Of a stretch of 64,000 nucleotides of DNA, positions 9,000 through 18,050 are shown piece after piece. The number at the start of each line of letters is the position of its first letter. The stretch's first letter is position 1. Location: the NCBI RefSeq assembly GCF_037023745.1, contig NZ_CP146101.1, positions 1 to 64,000 of the forward strand. The letters are read 5' to 3'. The stretch is from Streptomyces sp. SCSIO 30461. GTDB taxonomy: Bacteria > Actinomycetota > Actinomycetes > Streptomycetales > Streptomycetaceae. A model generated the notes under the pieces. The model did no database searches, was not told where the DNA came from, and worked only from the letters and a program-made list of their open reading frames with translations. The position numbers and the translations under genes are program-made.

Positions 9000-9079
9000 G
9001 CGACCGGCTCAAGCTGTCCGTGCCGTACGACATCGATATCGACCTGAGCGAGATCGACCGGCGTTTCCAGGCCACTTAG
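9000..9079 (+). pseudogene. Possible 3' remnant of a Uma2-type gene
   Basis: The last 25 codons before a TAG at 9077-9079 read DRLKLSVPYDIDIDLSEID, similar to the closing strand of Uma2-family proteins abundant in Streptomyces. No upstream part of such a gene is present because transposase debris precedes it. The identification rests on a very short match and is tentative. Confidence 0.3.
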
Positions 9080-9089
9080 GCTGGGGGCC

Positions 9090-10391
9090 ATGACGAGCAG
9101 CGCCCATACCGCCTTCGATCGCGGCCACACCGATGACCTGATGTCCTTCCTCGCGGCCTCCCCCTCCCCTTACCACGCCGTGGCGAACGCCGCCGCACGA
9201 CTGGACAAGGCCGGATTCCGGCAGGTCGAGGAGACCGACACCTGGGACGGCACGCACGGCGGAAAGTACGTGCTGCGGGGCGGCGCGATCATCGCCTGGT
9301 ACGTGCCCGAGGGCGCGGCGGCGCACACTCCGTTCCGGATCATCGGAGCCCACACCGACTCACCGAACCTGCGGGTCAAGCCGCAGCCCGACATGGGCGG
9401 CCACGGCTGGCGGCAGGTGGCGGTCGAGATCTACGGCGGACCGCTGCTCAACTCCTGGCTGGACCGCGACCTCGGCATCGCGGGCCGGCTCTCGCTGCGC
9501 GACGGCAGCACCCGGCTGGTCAACATCGACCGCCCGCTGCTGCGGGTGCCGCAGCTCGCCATCCACATGGACCGCGCGATCTACGAAAAGGGCCTCCAGC
9601 TCGACAAGCAGAAGCACATGCAGCCCGTCTGGGGGCTCGGCGACTCTGTGAGCGACGGCGACCTGATCGCCTTCCTGGAGGAGGAGTCCGGGCTGACCGC
9701 CGGGGACGTCACCGGCTGGGACCTGATGACGCACGCGCTGGAGGCACCCGCCTATCTCGGCCGCGACCGCGAACTGCTCGCCGGGCCCCGCATGGACAAC
9801 CTGCTGTCCGTACACGCCGGCACGGCCGCGCTCGCCGCGGTGTCAACCCGAGACGGCCTGCCGTACATCCCGGTGCTCGCCGCCTTCGACCACGAGGAGA
9901 ACGGCTCGCAGGCGGACACCGGCGCGGACGGCCCACTGCTCGGATCGGTGCTGGAGCGCTCGGTGTTCGCCCGCGGCGGCTCGTACGAGGACCGGGCCCG
10001 CGCCTTCGCCGGGACGATCTGTCTGTCATCCGACACCGGACACGCCGTGCACCCCAACTACGCGGAGCGCCACGACCCGACCCACCACCCGCGCGCGGGC
10101 GGGGGACCGATCCTGAAGGTCAACGTCAACCAGCGGTACGCCACCGACGGCAGCGGCCGGGCCGTATTCGCGGCGGCCTGCGAGCGGGCCGGAGTGCCGT
10201 GGCAGACGTTCGTCTCCAACAACGCGATGCCCTGCGGCACGACGATCGGCCCGATCACCGCGGCACGGCACGGAATCAGCACCGTGGACATCGGCGTCGC
10301 CATCCTTTCCATGCACAGCGCCCGAGAGCTCTGCGCTGCGGACGACCCGTATCTGCTGGCGAACGCGCTCGTGGCGTTCCTCGAAGCCTGA
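9090..10391 (+). CDS. apeB: M18 family aminopeptidase
   Basis: 433-residue cytosolic metalloaminopeptidase (aspartyl-aminopeptidase family M18) that trims N-terminal acidic or neutral residues from peptides. Di-zinc ligands are all visible: IIGAHTDSPNLRVK (His and bridging Asp, about residue 90), FDHEENGSQADTGADG (about 270), SSDTGHAVHPNY (about 315) and the final IGVAILSMHSARELC near 410. Full length for the family. ATG at 9090 follows a GGGGGCC stretch. Upstream are only pseudogene fragments, so it carries its own promoter in or near that debris. A candidate imperfect hairpin follows at 10425-10469. Confidence 0.92.
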   Translation: MTSSAHTAFDRGHTDDLMSFLAASPSPYHAVANAAARLDKAGFRQVEETDTWDGTHGGKYVLRGGAIIAWYVPEGAAAHTPFRIIGAHTDSPNLRVKPQPDMGGHGWRQVAVEIYGGPLLNSWLDRDLGIAGRLSLRDGSTRLVNIDRPLLRVPQLAIHMDRAIYEKGLQLDKQKHMQPVWGLGDSVSDGDLIAFLEEESGLTAGDVTGWDLMTHALEAPAYLGRDRELLAGPRMDNLLSVHAGTAALAAVSTRDGLPYIPVLAAFDHEENGSQADTGADGPLLGSVLERSVFARGGSYEDRARAFAGTICLSSDTGHAVHPNYAERHDPTHHPRAGGGPILKVNVNQRYATDGSGRAVFAAACERAGVPWQTFVSNNAMPCGTTIGPITAARHGISTVDIGVAILSMHSARELCAADDPYLLANALVAFLEA

Positions 10392-10424
10392 GCCAGGGGC
10401 GGCGGCGCCGCCGAATCTCCTGAA

Positions 10425-10469
10425 GCGGCGTGGTTGTCGGGATCGCGGGTACCCGAACGACCACGCTGC
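10425..10469 (+). terminator. Imperfect hairpin between aminopeptidase and small membrane protein
   Basis: GCGGCGTGGTTGTCGGG can pair with CCCGAACGACCACGCTGC around a GC-rich loop, with a one-base bulge and a mismatch. It lies 34 bp after the aminopeptidase stop and before the next ribosome site. Confidence 0.45.
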
Positions 10470-10496
10470 TTTGCTTGCTTCAGGAGGCGAAAGAAC

Positions 10497-10712
10497 ATGG
10501 GCCTGGGAGGCTGCATCCTGCTCATCGGAGCGGGCGCGATTCTCACCTTCGCGACCGACTGGCAGACGGATAGCGTCAACCTCGACCTGGTCGGTCTGAT
10601 CATGATGGCGGTCGGCCTCATCGGAGTCGCCGTCTTCACCAGCATCGCCCGGCGGCGCCGCGCGATCGTGCCACCCGTGACACCGACCTACGTGGACGGA
10701 GACCGGCGCTGA
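10497..10712 (+). CDS. DUF6458 family small membrane protein
   Basis: 71 residues: MGLGGCILLIGAGAILTFA forms a first membrane segment, then a short extracytoplasmic stretch TDWQTDSVNLDL, a second membrane helix VGLIMMAVGLIGVAVFTSIA and a basic cytoplasmic tail beginning RRRRA. This two-helix hairpin is the usual DUF6458 layout; function unknown. ATG at 10497 has an ideal AGGAGG (10482-10487) at 9-nt spacing, which rules out the longer in-frame start further upstream. Confidence 0.82.
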   Translation: MGLGGCILLIGAGAILTFATDWQTDSVNLDLVGLIMMAVGLIGVAVFTSIARRRRAIVPPVTPTYVDGDRR

Positions 10713-10759
10713 CCCGGCGCCAACATCTGCGGAACACCGCCCCTGCCACCGTCTGAGTC

Positions 10760-11121
10760 ATGGTTCTGATGGGGCAGACGGACCTGGTGCGCCACCGGGT
10801 CCGAGGGCGGCGCGGCAGGGTTCTGACCGTGCTCATGGTGTGCGCGTTGTCAGGTGCGGCAGTCGCCGCGTTCCTGATCTGGCGGTTCAACGACCGTCCG
10901 CCGTTGGGCGACGACGTCGCCTACGAGGGCGGGCACATCATGGGCACCCGGATCCGCCAGGCCGATGTGCAGGGCGACCGGACCAAGGAACTGCTCAGCG
11001 GTGGCTGCGGTCGGAGGGCGCGGGAGGCCGCCGGGCCACCCACAACCGCGCGCTGTGGGTGACCGGTTGCCTGGACGGTGCGGCAGGCCGCCCCTCGTCG
11101 CACCAGAGCCTGGTGCGCTGA
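10760..11121 (+). pseudogene. Single-pass membrane protein gene with a frameshift near 11030
   Basis: The first frame gives a basic N terminus, a membrane segment LTVLMVCALSGAAVAAFLIW and an outer part with YEGGHIMGTRIRQADV ending near LLSGGC. Past about 11010-11040 the protein-like sequence (THNRALWVTGCLDGAAGRPSS) continues in a neighbouring frame to a TGA at 11119-11121, whereas the first frame ends at 11062. Joining the frames gives a product of about 120 residues typical of small actinobacterial membrane proteins. A one-base deletion, true or from sequencing, is the simplest explanation. Function unknown; ATG at 10760 or 10769 could start it. Confidence 0.55.
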
Positions 11122-11132
11122 CCTCTCGCGGG

Positions 11133-12944
11133 TCAGTCGTCCATGCCCGCGAGCACCAGCGGCAGCCGGGCCGCGCCTCCGGGTGCGACCCGCACGGGAA
11201 CACCCCAGTCCTGCTGGTGCACATGGCAGGCCGGATACTCGTTCGCGGGATCGTCGTCACAGGAGGCGGCCATCGCCGAGACATGCAGCACGCCCTCGGC
11301 GACCTCGGGGTTCAGCTCCACGTCACGGAACAGATCCGTACCCGCGCCGTCACCGGCCGAGAGCAGCTCGGGCGGGGTCGACGAGACCAGCAGTCGGGTC
11401 GAAGGGCCGTAGCGGGTGTCGAGCTTCTGCCCGGCGGGCGCCTGGAACACCACGTCGAGCCTCAGGGAGCCAGGCGCCACATCCGTGGCGGCGCGCTGGG
11501 TGCGATGGGCCACGGCCTCCACCCGGACGGCCTCATCAGGGAGCCGCAGCCGGGTCAGCCGGTGCCTGGCCGACTCGACCACCACGATGTCCTCGTCCAC
11601 CAGCACGGCTGCCGACGGCTCACGCAGATCGGTGGCGATGGTGGTCACCTCGCCGGTCGACGGGTCGTAGCGGCGCAGCGCGTGGTTGTACGTGTCCGAC
11701 ACGGCGACCGAGCCATCCGGCAGGGCCGTCACCCCGAGCGGATGCTGAAGCAACGCCTGCTCCGCGGGGCCGTCCCGGTGCCCGAAGTCGAACAGCCCGG
11801 TACCGACCGCGGTGTGCACCGCGCCGTCGGCGTCGATCCAACGCAGCGCCGATGTCTCGGAGTCGGCGACCCACAACCGGTCGCCGGCGGCGGCGAGCCC
11901 GGACGGCTGCGCGAACCACGCCTCGTCGCCAGGACCGTCCACCAGCCCCTCGTTGGTCGTCCCCGCCGCCACCCGCACGGTCCCGGCCTCCGGGTCGTAT
12001 GTCCACAGCTGGTGCACCCCGGCCATGGCGATCCACACCTTGCCCTGCCACCAGGCCACATCCCACGGCGACGATAGGTCCACATCGAGCGCGGGCCCCG
12101 AGGTCGGCGACCCCTGCCACCACTGCCTCCCGGTCCCCGCGACCCTCTCGACCACCCCGGTCTCCGGGTCGTACACACACAGCGCATGGTTCACGGTGTC
12201 GGCGACGACCACCTTGCCGGACGGCAGCAGCGCGAGCCCCTGCGGCTCCCTGAAGCCGCCCCCGTCCCCCTGCTCGCCGATACGGCGCACGACGGTCTCA
12301 CCGTCCGCCGCGAGCTCGACCAGCTGGTGCCGCGTCGAGTCGGAGACCAGGAAGTGCCCGGACGGCAGCAGGACCGCCTTCCCGGGAAACCGAAGATCCG
12401 TGGCCACCGGCTCGGGCGCCACATAGGGCCCGTCCCCGCGCCTCAGCGTCCCCTTGGCCTCGTGCTCGGCTTCCAACTCCTCGACCAGCCGCTCGATGGC
12501 GTGTGCGTGCCCCTCGCCGGCGTGCTGGGCGACGACATAGCCCTCGGGGTCGATCACCACCAGCGTCGGCCAGGCCCGCACGGCGTACTGCTTCCAGGTC
12601 GCCAGCTCCGAGTCGTCGAGCACCGGGTGATGCACCTCGTAGCGCTCGACGGCGTCGACGACCGCCCGGTGCTCGGCCTCGTGCACGAACTTCGGCGAGT
12701 GCACGCCGACGATCACGACGGTGTCGCGGTGCTTCTCCTCAAGCTCGCGAAGCTCGTCCAGGACATGCAGGCAGTTGATGCAGCAGAACGTCCAGAAATC
12801 CAAGATCAATGTGCGACCTCGGAAGTCGGCGAGCTTCAGGTCCTTCCCGCCGGTGTTGATCCAGCCGCCCTTGCCGATCAGCTCGGGGGCACGGACACGG
12901 GCACGGCGGGGCGCGGGGGTGGGCGCCGGGGCAGCATCGTTCAT
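11133..12944 (-). CDS. NHL-repeat protein with N-terminal thioredoxin-like domain
   Basis: 603 residues. A thioredoxin/TlpA-like domain (about 20-155) contains LDFWTFCCINCLHVLDEL, giving the redox pair Cys55-x-x-Cys58. It is followed by a six-bladed NHL beta-propeller (about 180-500) with repeated PxGLA and VAVSDTYNHALR-type strands, and a C-terminal beta-rich domain with LVLAGMDD at the very end. No signal peptide or lipobox is seen, so it is predicted cytoplasmic. Relatives include bacterial homologues of NHLRC2. A disulfide reductase or sensor function is inferred only from the CxxC. It is convergent with the frameshifted gene and divergent from the CAP gene. Confidence 0.9.
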   Translation of the reverse strand: MNDAAPAPTPAPRRARVRAPELIGKGGWINTGGKDLKLADFRGRTLILDFWTFCCINCLHVLDELRELEEKHRDTVVIVGVHSPKFVHEAEHRAVVDAVERYEVHHPVLDDSELATWKQYAVRAWPTLVVIDPEGYVVAQHAGEGHAHAIERLVEELEAEHEAKGTLRRGDGPYVAPEPVATDLRFPGKAVLLPSGHFLVSDSTRHQLVELAADGETVVRRIGEQGDGGGFREPQGLALLPSGKVVVADTVNHALCVYDPETGVVERVAGTGRQWWQGSPTSGPALDVDLSSPWDVAWWQGKVWIAMAGVHQLWTYDPEAGTVRVAAGTTNEGLVDGPGDEAWFAQPSGLAAAGDRLWVADSETSALRWIDADGAVHTAVGTGLFDFGHRDGPAEQALLQHPLGVTALPDGSVAVSDTYNHALRRYDPSTGEVTTIATDLREPSAAVLVDEDIVVVESARHRLTRLRLPDEAVRVEAVAHRTQRAATDVAPGSLRLDVVFQAPAGQKLDTRYGPSTRLLVSSTPPELLSAGDGAGTDLFRDVELNPEVAEGVLHVSAMAASCDDDPANEYPACHVHQQDWGVPVRVAPGGAARLPLVLAGMDD

Positions 12945-13281
12945 ATTTCAAGCTTGCCACTGCAGGGTTCCGGTCCTTCGCCCGGCACGGGAGACCCCAG
13001 CCGTCCGCAGTGGGCGGACGGCCTGACCTCCGGGCCACTGATCGCCCCTGCGAACGACTGTGGCCGCTGGCCGACACCACGCCTTCGGACGCGGGCGTCA
13101 CATCCGACCGACGCCCACCGGCACCTTGACCCCGGGCGGCCGACTCGACCCGCCCTTCGGGACGCGTCACGACGCATTCCCCCGCGTGTCGGGACAGGGA
13201 AGTTCTCAGACCTGGGGCCGAAAACTGTTATCCCGTATCCTGCTCGGCACTCTCCCTTCCGCCGGACCGACCCAATTTCCG
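12945..13281. promoter_or_regulatory. Divergent region (337 bp) between NHL protein and CAP-domain genes
   Basis: No supported gene. The right part (13190-13290) is noticeably less GC-rich than its surroundings, with GAAAACTGTTATCCCG near 13221, a reasonable place for the CAP gene promoter. The NHL gene promoter should lie within about 100 bp of 12944. I saw no convincing operator. Confidence 0.4.
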
Positions 13282-14256
13282 ATGAGAGTGCGGGGCCCGA
13301 TGCACCACATGAAGAAGCCGACCTGGTTCCCCGATTCCGGAGCGTCCCGGACGCTCCGGAATCCGGTGGGCGGACACGACGGATACGGCGAGGTCGACGG
13401 CCATGGCGGGCGCGACCCGTACCGCGGGGTCCGCAGCGGTGGGCGGCGGCGGGCCGCCGGAAAGGGGCGGCACGGTCGGCGTCCGCAGACGGGGTTGCGG
13501 GTGGACGTGCCGACGTCCGCCGTTGTCGGGATCGCCGCGGCCGCGGTGCTCGCGGGTGGGATCTTCGCGCTGAGCGGGTCGGACGGCGACGGGGGAGATC
13601 GGGCATCGTCGGTGGCACAGGAGCTGCCTGCGGATTCGGGTACCGATGTGGAGCGCATCGGCGGGCTCTCCGGGCTCATACCCCCGGCCACCATCCCGAC
13701 GGCTCTTCCGTCGGCGAAGCCGTCCGATGCTTCCGGCGACCGGAGCCGCTCGCCGCACGAGGCGGAGTCCCCCAGCACATCACGCAACAAGAACCGCACG
13801 GCCAAGCCCACACCGGCCCCGTCGAAGCAGCAGGAGAAGGAGACGGGGAAGGACAAGGCGAAGAGCAAGGCGGCACGGTTCGGCGATCAACTCGTGGAGT
13901 TGGTCAACGCCGAGCGGGCGAAGGCCGGTTGCGAGCCGCTGCGGGTGAACGCACGGATGCAGAAAGTCGCTCAGGCGCACGCCGACGACATGGCGGCCCG
14001 CGACTACTACGAGCACGTCGACACCGAGGGACGGCACGCGGACGAGCGGTTGCGTGCCGCCGGTTATCCGGTGGGCATGTGGGGCGAGAACCTCCACCGC
14101 GGGCCGGGGGATCCGGTGACGGCGATGATCGGCTGGATGAACAGCCCCACCCACCGCGACAACATACTCGACTGCGACTACGAGGATTTCGGCGTCGGAG
14201 TGAACCTCGGCGGCAACGGGCCCTGGTGGGTGCAGAACTTCGGCACCGAGTACTGA
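13282..14256 (+). CDS. CAP (SCP-like) domain extracytoplasmic protein
   Basis: 324 residues. Arg/Gly-rich cytoplasmic N terminus, one membrane segment TSAVVGIAAAAVLAGGIFAL (about 78-98), a Ser/Thr/Lys/Pro-rich stalk (110-200) and a C-terminal CAP domain (200-324). The domain shows the conserved VNAERAKAGC, ADDMAARDYYEHVD, GENLHRG and SPTHRDNIL motifs, including the His and Glu of the CAP cavity. It is therefore a membrane-tethered surface protein; bacterial CAP proteins have varied or unknown roles. Start chosen at ATG 13282; ATG 13300 or a start further upstream is possible because no clear ribosome site separates them. Confidence 0.82.
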   Translation: MRVRGPMHHMKKPTWFPDSGASRTLRNPVGGHDGYGEVDGHGGRDPYRGVRSGGRRRAAGKGRHGRRPQTGLRVDVPTSAVVGIAAAAVLAGGIFALSGSDGDGGDRASSVAQELPADSGTDVERIGGLSGLIPPATIPTALPSAKPSDASGDRSRSPHEAESPSTSRNKNRTAKPTPAPSKQQEKETGKDKAKSKAARFGDQLVELVNAERAKAGCEPLRVNARMQKVAQAHADDMAARDYYEHVDTEGRHADERLRAAGYPVGMWGENLHRGPGDPVTAMIGWMNSPTHRDNILDCDYEDFGVGVNLGGNGPWWVQNFGTEY

Positions 14257-14266
14257 ACAGCGGTCC

Positions 14267-14285
14267 GCCGCGTCAGCGACGCGGC
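14267..14285. terminator. Short hairpin between convergent genes
   Basis: GCCGCGTC-AGC-GACGCGGC, an 8-bp perfect stem with 3-nt loop that includes the stop codon of the minus-strand hydrolase. It could serve both converging transcripts. Confidence 0.4.
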
Positions 14286-15076
14286 TCCGCCAGGCCGAGC
14301 ACACGGTCCTTGAGGGCCGGGAACTGCTCGCGGGTCACGCCCAGTCCGGTCAGGTCCAGGTCCACCGTGAGGACCTGCTCCCCCGAACCTGCCTCGGCGA
14401 GCACCTCGCCCCAGGGGTCTACGGCGATGCTGTGGCCGGCCTGCCGGACGTCCGCGTGGGTGCCTGCTGTGCCGACGGCGAGTACGTACGACTGGTTCTC
14501 CACGGCACGGGCCCTGGCGAGGAGGGTCCAGTGGGCGCGTCGGCGTTCGGGCCAGCCGGCCGGGATCACGAGGACATCGGCGCCCGCGTCGACGAGTCCC
14601 CTGAACAACTCGGGGAAGCGCAGGTCGTAGCAGGTGGCGAGCCCGAGTGTGGCCTCGGGCAGCGGGACGGTCACCAGTTCGGCGCCGGCGGCCATCATCA
14701 CGGCCTCGCCCTTGTCGAAGCCGAAGCGGTGGATCTTCCGGTAGGTACGGGTGAGTTCACCCGCGGGGGAGAACACCAGTGAGGTGTTGTACAGGGGCCC
14801 GTCGAACCCCGCGCCGCGCTCCACGATCGAGCCCGCGTGCAGCCAGACCCCCGCGTCGGCCGCCGCCTCGGCCATCACCTCGTAGGTCGGACCGCCCACC
14901 AGCGGTTCCGCCTCGGCCGCGAACAAGTCGTACGCGAATGCCCCGGTCGGCCAGAGTTCCGGCAGCACCACCAGGTCCGCGCCGGACTGCTCCCGCACGA
15001 GGGCGGCGGCGCGCCGCCGTCGGGAATCAACGGATTCGTCCGGGTCTACAGCGATCTGGATGAGCGAGGCGCGCAC
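14273..15076 (-). CDS. Carbon-nitrogen family hydrolase (nitrilase superfamily)
   Basis: 267-residue amidase-type enzyme. The catalytic triad is intact: Glu40 in VVLPELW, Lys114 in TYRKIHRFGF and Cys149 in ATCYDLRFPE. The sequence resembles the omega-amidase/Nit2-like branch, which hydrolyses small amides such as deaminated glutathione or alpha-ketoglutaramate, but substrate cannot be fixed from sequence. Length is normal for the family. It is convergent with the CAP gene and divergent from the mycothiol-dependent enzyme gene 166 bp away. Confidence 0.88.
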   Translation of the reverse strand: MRASLIQIAVDPDESVDSRRRRAAALVREQSGADLVVLPELWPTGAFAYDLFAAEAEPLVGGPTYEVMAEAAADAGVWLHAGSIVERGAGFDGPLYNTSLVFSPAGELTRTYRKIHRFGFDKGEAVMMAAGAELVTVPLPEATLGLATCYDLRFPELFRGLVDAGADVLVIPAGWPERRRAHWTLLARARAVENQSYVLAVGTAGTHADVRQAGHSIAVDPWGEVLAEAGSGEQVLTVDLDLTGLGVTREQFPALKDRVLGLAEPRR

Positions 15077-15242
15077 ACTACCACCGTCCTGGCATTCGAG
15101 CTGTCAGCACAGCCCTACGATCGTCGTCCGAAAGCACTGCCGGGGTGCCTGATGGCAGCGTACTGTTCTGTTCCGGGGGCCACCCCCAGGACCCCCGGCC
15201 GCTGCCCAGCAACCAGCCCGCGCACAACCGTCGAGGGGTTCC

Positions 15243-16067
15243 GTGACCGTCCATCCCAGCCTCCAGACCTACGCCGACGCCTGGAACCACTCCATCGAAG
15301 CGATATCCGAGCTGGTGCAGCCGCTTGTCGAGGGCGAGTGGAACCGCCCCACGCCATGCCCGGGTTGGTCGGTGCGCGACCTCGTTTCGCACGTCATCGG
15401 CATGGAGTGCGAGATGCTCGGCGATCCCCGGCCGATCCACAGCCTGCCCCGCGATCTCTACCATGTGCGCAGCGAGTTCGCGCGCTACATGGAGATGCAG
15501 GTCGACGTACGGCGGCACCACACCGGGCCCGAGATGACCTCCGAACTCGAGTACACGGTCATCCGCCGCAACCGCCAGATGCGGAACGAGAACCGCGCGC
15601 CCGACACCCTGATGCGGGCTCCGCTCGGCGCCGAGCAGACGGTGGAGCTGGCCTACCGGATGCGGGCGGCCGATGTCTGGCTGCACGAGCAGGACCTCCG
15701 TGCCGCTCTCGGCAAGCCGGGCAACCTCGATGCGCCCGGCGCGCTCATCGTGCGCGACAACTTCCTCACGGTGCTGCCCAAGGTGGTCGCCCGGGACGCG
15801 GGTGCCCCGCCGCGCTCCACGGTGGTGTTCGACGTGAGCGGGCCGGTCGAGTTCCTGCGTACGGTACGGGTGGACGCGGAGGGACGAGGCACGATCGACG
15901 GGGCTCCGGCCCTGGGTCCGGCCGTGGCCTTCGCCCTGGACTGGGAGACGTATGTACGCCTCGCGGCAGGCCGGGTGAAGCCGGAGGCCGTGGCCGACCG
16001 GATCAAGGTCGAGGGCGACGCGGCTCTGGCCACGGCGATCCTGGGCCACTTCGCCGTCACGCCCTGA
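15243..16067 (+). CDS. Maleylpyruvate isomerase family mycothiol-dependent enzyme
   Basis: 274 residues. The N-terminal DinB-like four-helix domain (about 8-165) opens with YADAWNHSIEAI and contains CPGWSVRDLVSHVIGME, the metal-binding helix pattern of mycothiol-dependent maleylpyruvate isomerases. The C-terminal region (185-270) resembles the sterol-carrier-like domain found in these proteins. The enzyme presumably uses mycothiol as a thiol cofactor in an isomerase or detoxification reaction; the substrate is unknown. GTG at 15243 is the start, directly preceded by GAGGGGTTCC. Confidence 0.85.
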   Translation: MTVHPSLQTYADAWNHSIEAISELVQPLVEGEWNRPTPCPGWSVRDLVSHVIGMECEMLGDPRPIHSLPRDLYHVRSEFARYMEMQVDVRRHHTGPEMTSELEYTVIRRNRQMRNENRAPDTLMRAPLGAEQTVELAYRMRAADVWLHEQDLRAALGKPGNLDAPGALIVRDNFLTVLPKVVARDAGAPPRSTVVFDVSGPVEFLRTVRVDAEGRGTIDGAPALGPAVAFALDWETYVRLAAGRVKPEAVADRIKVEGDAALATAILGHFAVTP

Positions 16068-16110
16068 CGTCCCGCCGTCACGCCCGGACCCGCGGTGGCT
16101 CCGAGAGCCG

Positions 16111-17412
16111 TCACACCGGTACGTGCACGGCCTCCACCCGGCTGGCCACCAGCCGTTCCCGTTCGCGGCGTGCCGTGCGGGCGCGCAGCCGCAGTATCTG
16201 GGCGACACCCAGGGCCTGGAGCACGAAGACGGACGCGAAGGCGACCCGGTAGTCGTCGCCGGTGCTGTCCAACAGCAGACCCACGGCGAGCAGCGTCGTC
16301 ATCGAGGCCACGAAGCCACCCATGTTGACGATTCCGGAGGCCGTGCCCTGGCGCTGCGGCGGGTTCGCGGGGCGCGCGAAGTCGAAGCCGATCATCGAGG
16401 CGGGTCCGCAGGCGCCCAGCACCACGCACAGCACGATCAGCAGCCAGGACGGGGCCTGCGCGCCCGGGTAGGCGAGGGTCGCCGCCCACAGCACGGCGGT
16501 GGCCGCGACCGTACCGAGCACGAGCGGGGCCCTGGCAGTGTGGCGGCGGGCGATGATCTGCCCGTACACCAGCCCCACGACCATGTTGGTGAGCACCACC
16601 AGCGTGAGCAGTTCGCCCGCGGCCTCCCGAGACCTGCCCTGCGCCTCGACCAGGAACGGCATGCCCCACAGCAGCAGGAACACCTGCGCGGGGAACTGGG
16701 TGGTGAAATGCACCCACATCCCGAGCCGGGTGCCCGGCTCGCGCCAGGCCTCGGCGATCTGGCGGCGTACGAATGCGGACCCGGCGTGCGGGGCCGGCAG
16801 GGGTTCGGAGCCGTCCGGGTGGTCTTTGAGAAGCAGCGACACCAGTACGAGGGCGACGATCCCGGCCAGCGCGCTGCCCGCGAAGGTCGCGGTCCAGCCG
16901 ATCCCGTGCAGCAGCCGGGCGATGACGATGGTCGAGACGAGATTGCCCGCCATCCCGAACAGCGCGGCGACCTGGCCGATCATCGGTCCGCGCCGGGCAG
17001 GGAACCAGTGGGCGCCGAGCCTCAGCACGCTGATGAACGTCATCGCGTCGCCGCAGCCGAGCAGCGCGCGCGACGCGAGGGCCGTCCCGTAGGTGGGGGA
17101 GAGCGCGAAGCCGAGCTGCCCTGCGGTGAACAGGACGGCCCCCAGGGTGAGTACCTTCCTGGTGCCGATCCGGTCGACGAGCAGGCCGACGGGTATCTGC
17201 ATGCCCGCGTAGACCAGCAGCTGGAGTATGGAGAAGGTGGACAGCGCCGAGGCGTTGACGTGGAAGCGGTCGGCGGCGTCGAGTCCGGCGACGCCCAGGG
17301 ACGTACGGAAGATCACGGCCACGAAGTAGACCGCGACACCGATGCTCCAGACCGCCATCGCCCTGCGTCCACCGGGCGGGCCGGCGGGCACGGATGCTCC
17401 GGGGGAGCTCAT
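16111..17412 (-). CDS. MFS transporter
   Basis: 433 residues with twelve predicted membrane helices. The loop after helix 2 reads GLLVDRIGTRKVLT, the MFS motif A, and the centre has the usual cytoplasmic loop (about residues 205-235). It is most like anion:cation symporter or nitrate/cyanate-type MFS porters; substrate not assignable. The start overlaps the stop of the upstream GntR gene by 4 bp (ATGA), so the regulator and transporter are translationally coupled and the regulator probably responds to the transported compound. Confidence 0.88.
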   Translation of the reverse strand: MSSPGASVPAGPPGGRRAMAVWSIGVAVYFVAVIFRTSLGVAGLDAADRFHVNASALSTFSILQLLVYAGMQIPVGLLVDRIGTRKVLTLGAVLFTAGQLGFALSPTYGTALASRALLGCGDAMTFISVLRLGAHWFPARRGPMIGQVAALFGMAGNLVSTIVIARLLHGIGWTATFAGSALAGIVALVLVSLLLKDHPDGSEPLPAPHAGSAFVRRQIAEAWREPGTRLGMWVHFTTQFPAQVFLLLWGMPFLVEAQGRSREAAGELLTLVVLTNMVVGLVYGQIIARRHTARAPLVLGTVAATAVLWAATLAYPGAQAPSWLLIVLCVVLGACGPASMIGFDFARPANPPQRQGTASGIVNMGGFVASMTTLLAVGLLLDSTGDDYRVAFASVFVLQALGVAQILRLRARTARRERERLVASRVEAVHVPV

Positions 17413-18050
17413 CGATCCTCACCCCGTACCAGCACCCTCACCCAGGTCAGATGCCGGCGCACACAGTCGGCGGCGCGTTCGGTGTCTCCGGCCTTGATGG
17501 CCTCCAGCATGTCGGCGTGCTCGGTGATGTTCTTGCTGATCCGTTCCGGTTGGGCGTGCATCAGCGCGACACCCATGCGCAGTTGGCGGTCGCGCAACTG
17601 GTCGTAGAGGCGGGCGAGTAGCTGGTTCCCGGCGTACCGCACGATCTCCGCGTGGAAGCTGCGGTCGGTGGCGGCGACCGCGGCGAGGTCGCCTTCCTCG
17701 GCTCGGCGGCGCTGCTCGTCCACCAGCTCCGCCAGCCGCTCGACGAGCGCGGCGGGCGCCGGCACGGCCTTGCGTACGGCGAACTCCTCCACCAGCAGCC
17801 GGGTCTCGATCACATCCGCGATCTCCTGTGCGGATACGGCGAGGACCAGGGCGCCCTTCTTGGGGTAGAGCTTGAGCAGCCCTTCCATCTCCAGCTTGAG
17901 CAGGGCTTCGCGCACCGGGGTGCGGGAGACCCCGACCGCCTGGGCGAGTTCGCCTTCGGTGAGGAGCGTCCCTCCCTCGTAACGGCGGTCCAGTACGGCC
18001 TGCTTGATGTGGGCGTAGACACGGTCGGCTGCGGCAGGGGCGGCGGGCAT
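17409..18050 (-). CDS. GntR family regulator with FCD ligand domain
   Basis: 213 residues. Winged helix-turn-helix at about 10-75 (TEGELAQAVGVSRTPVREAL then LYPKKGALV) and an all-helical FCD effector domain (80-205) with the Asp/His metal-ligand pattern DRSFHAEIVRYAGN and ITEHADMLEAIKAGD. FCD proteins bind carboxylates such as sugar acids or oxo acids. It is the first gene of a two-gene operon with the MFS transporter. Upstream at 18060-18070, AGATACAAC on the plus strand (GTTGTATCT on the minus strand) may be half of an autoregulatory operator. Confidence 0.88.
   Translation of the reverse strand: MPAAPAAADRVYAHIKQAVLDRRYEGGTLLTEGELAQAVGVSRTPVREALLKLEMEGLLKLYPKKGALVLAVSAQEIADVIETRLLVEEFAVRKAVPAPAALVERLAELVDEQRRRAEEGDLAAVAATDRSFHAEIVRYAGNQLLARLYDQLRDRQLRMGVALMHAQPERISKNITEHADMLEAIKAGDTERAADCVRRHLTWVRVLVRGEDR

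Noticed and set aside
8565..9047. Apparent 160-residue gene in the transposase graveyard
   Set aside because: Only its first third matches a transposase; the rest is out of frame relative to the conserved segments.
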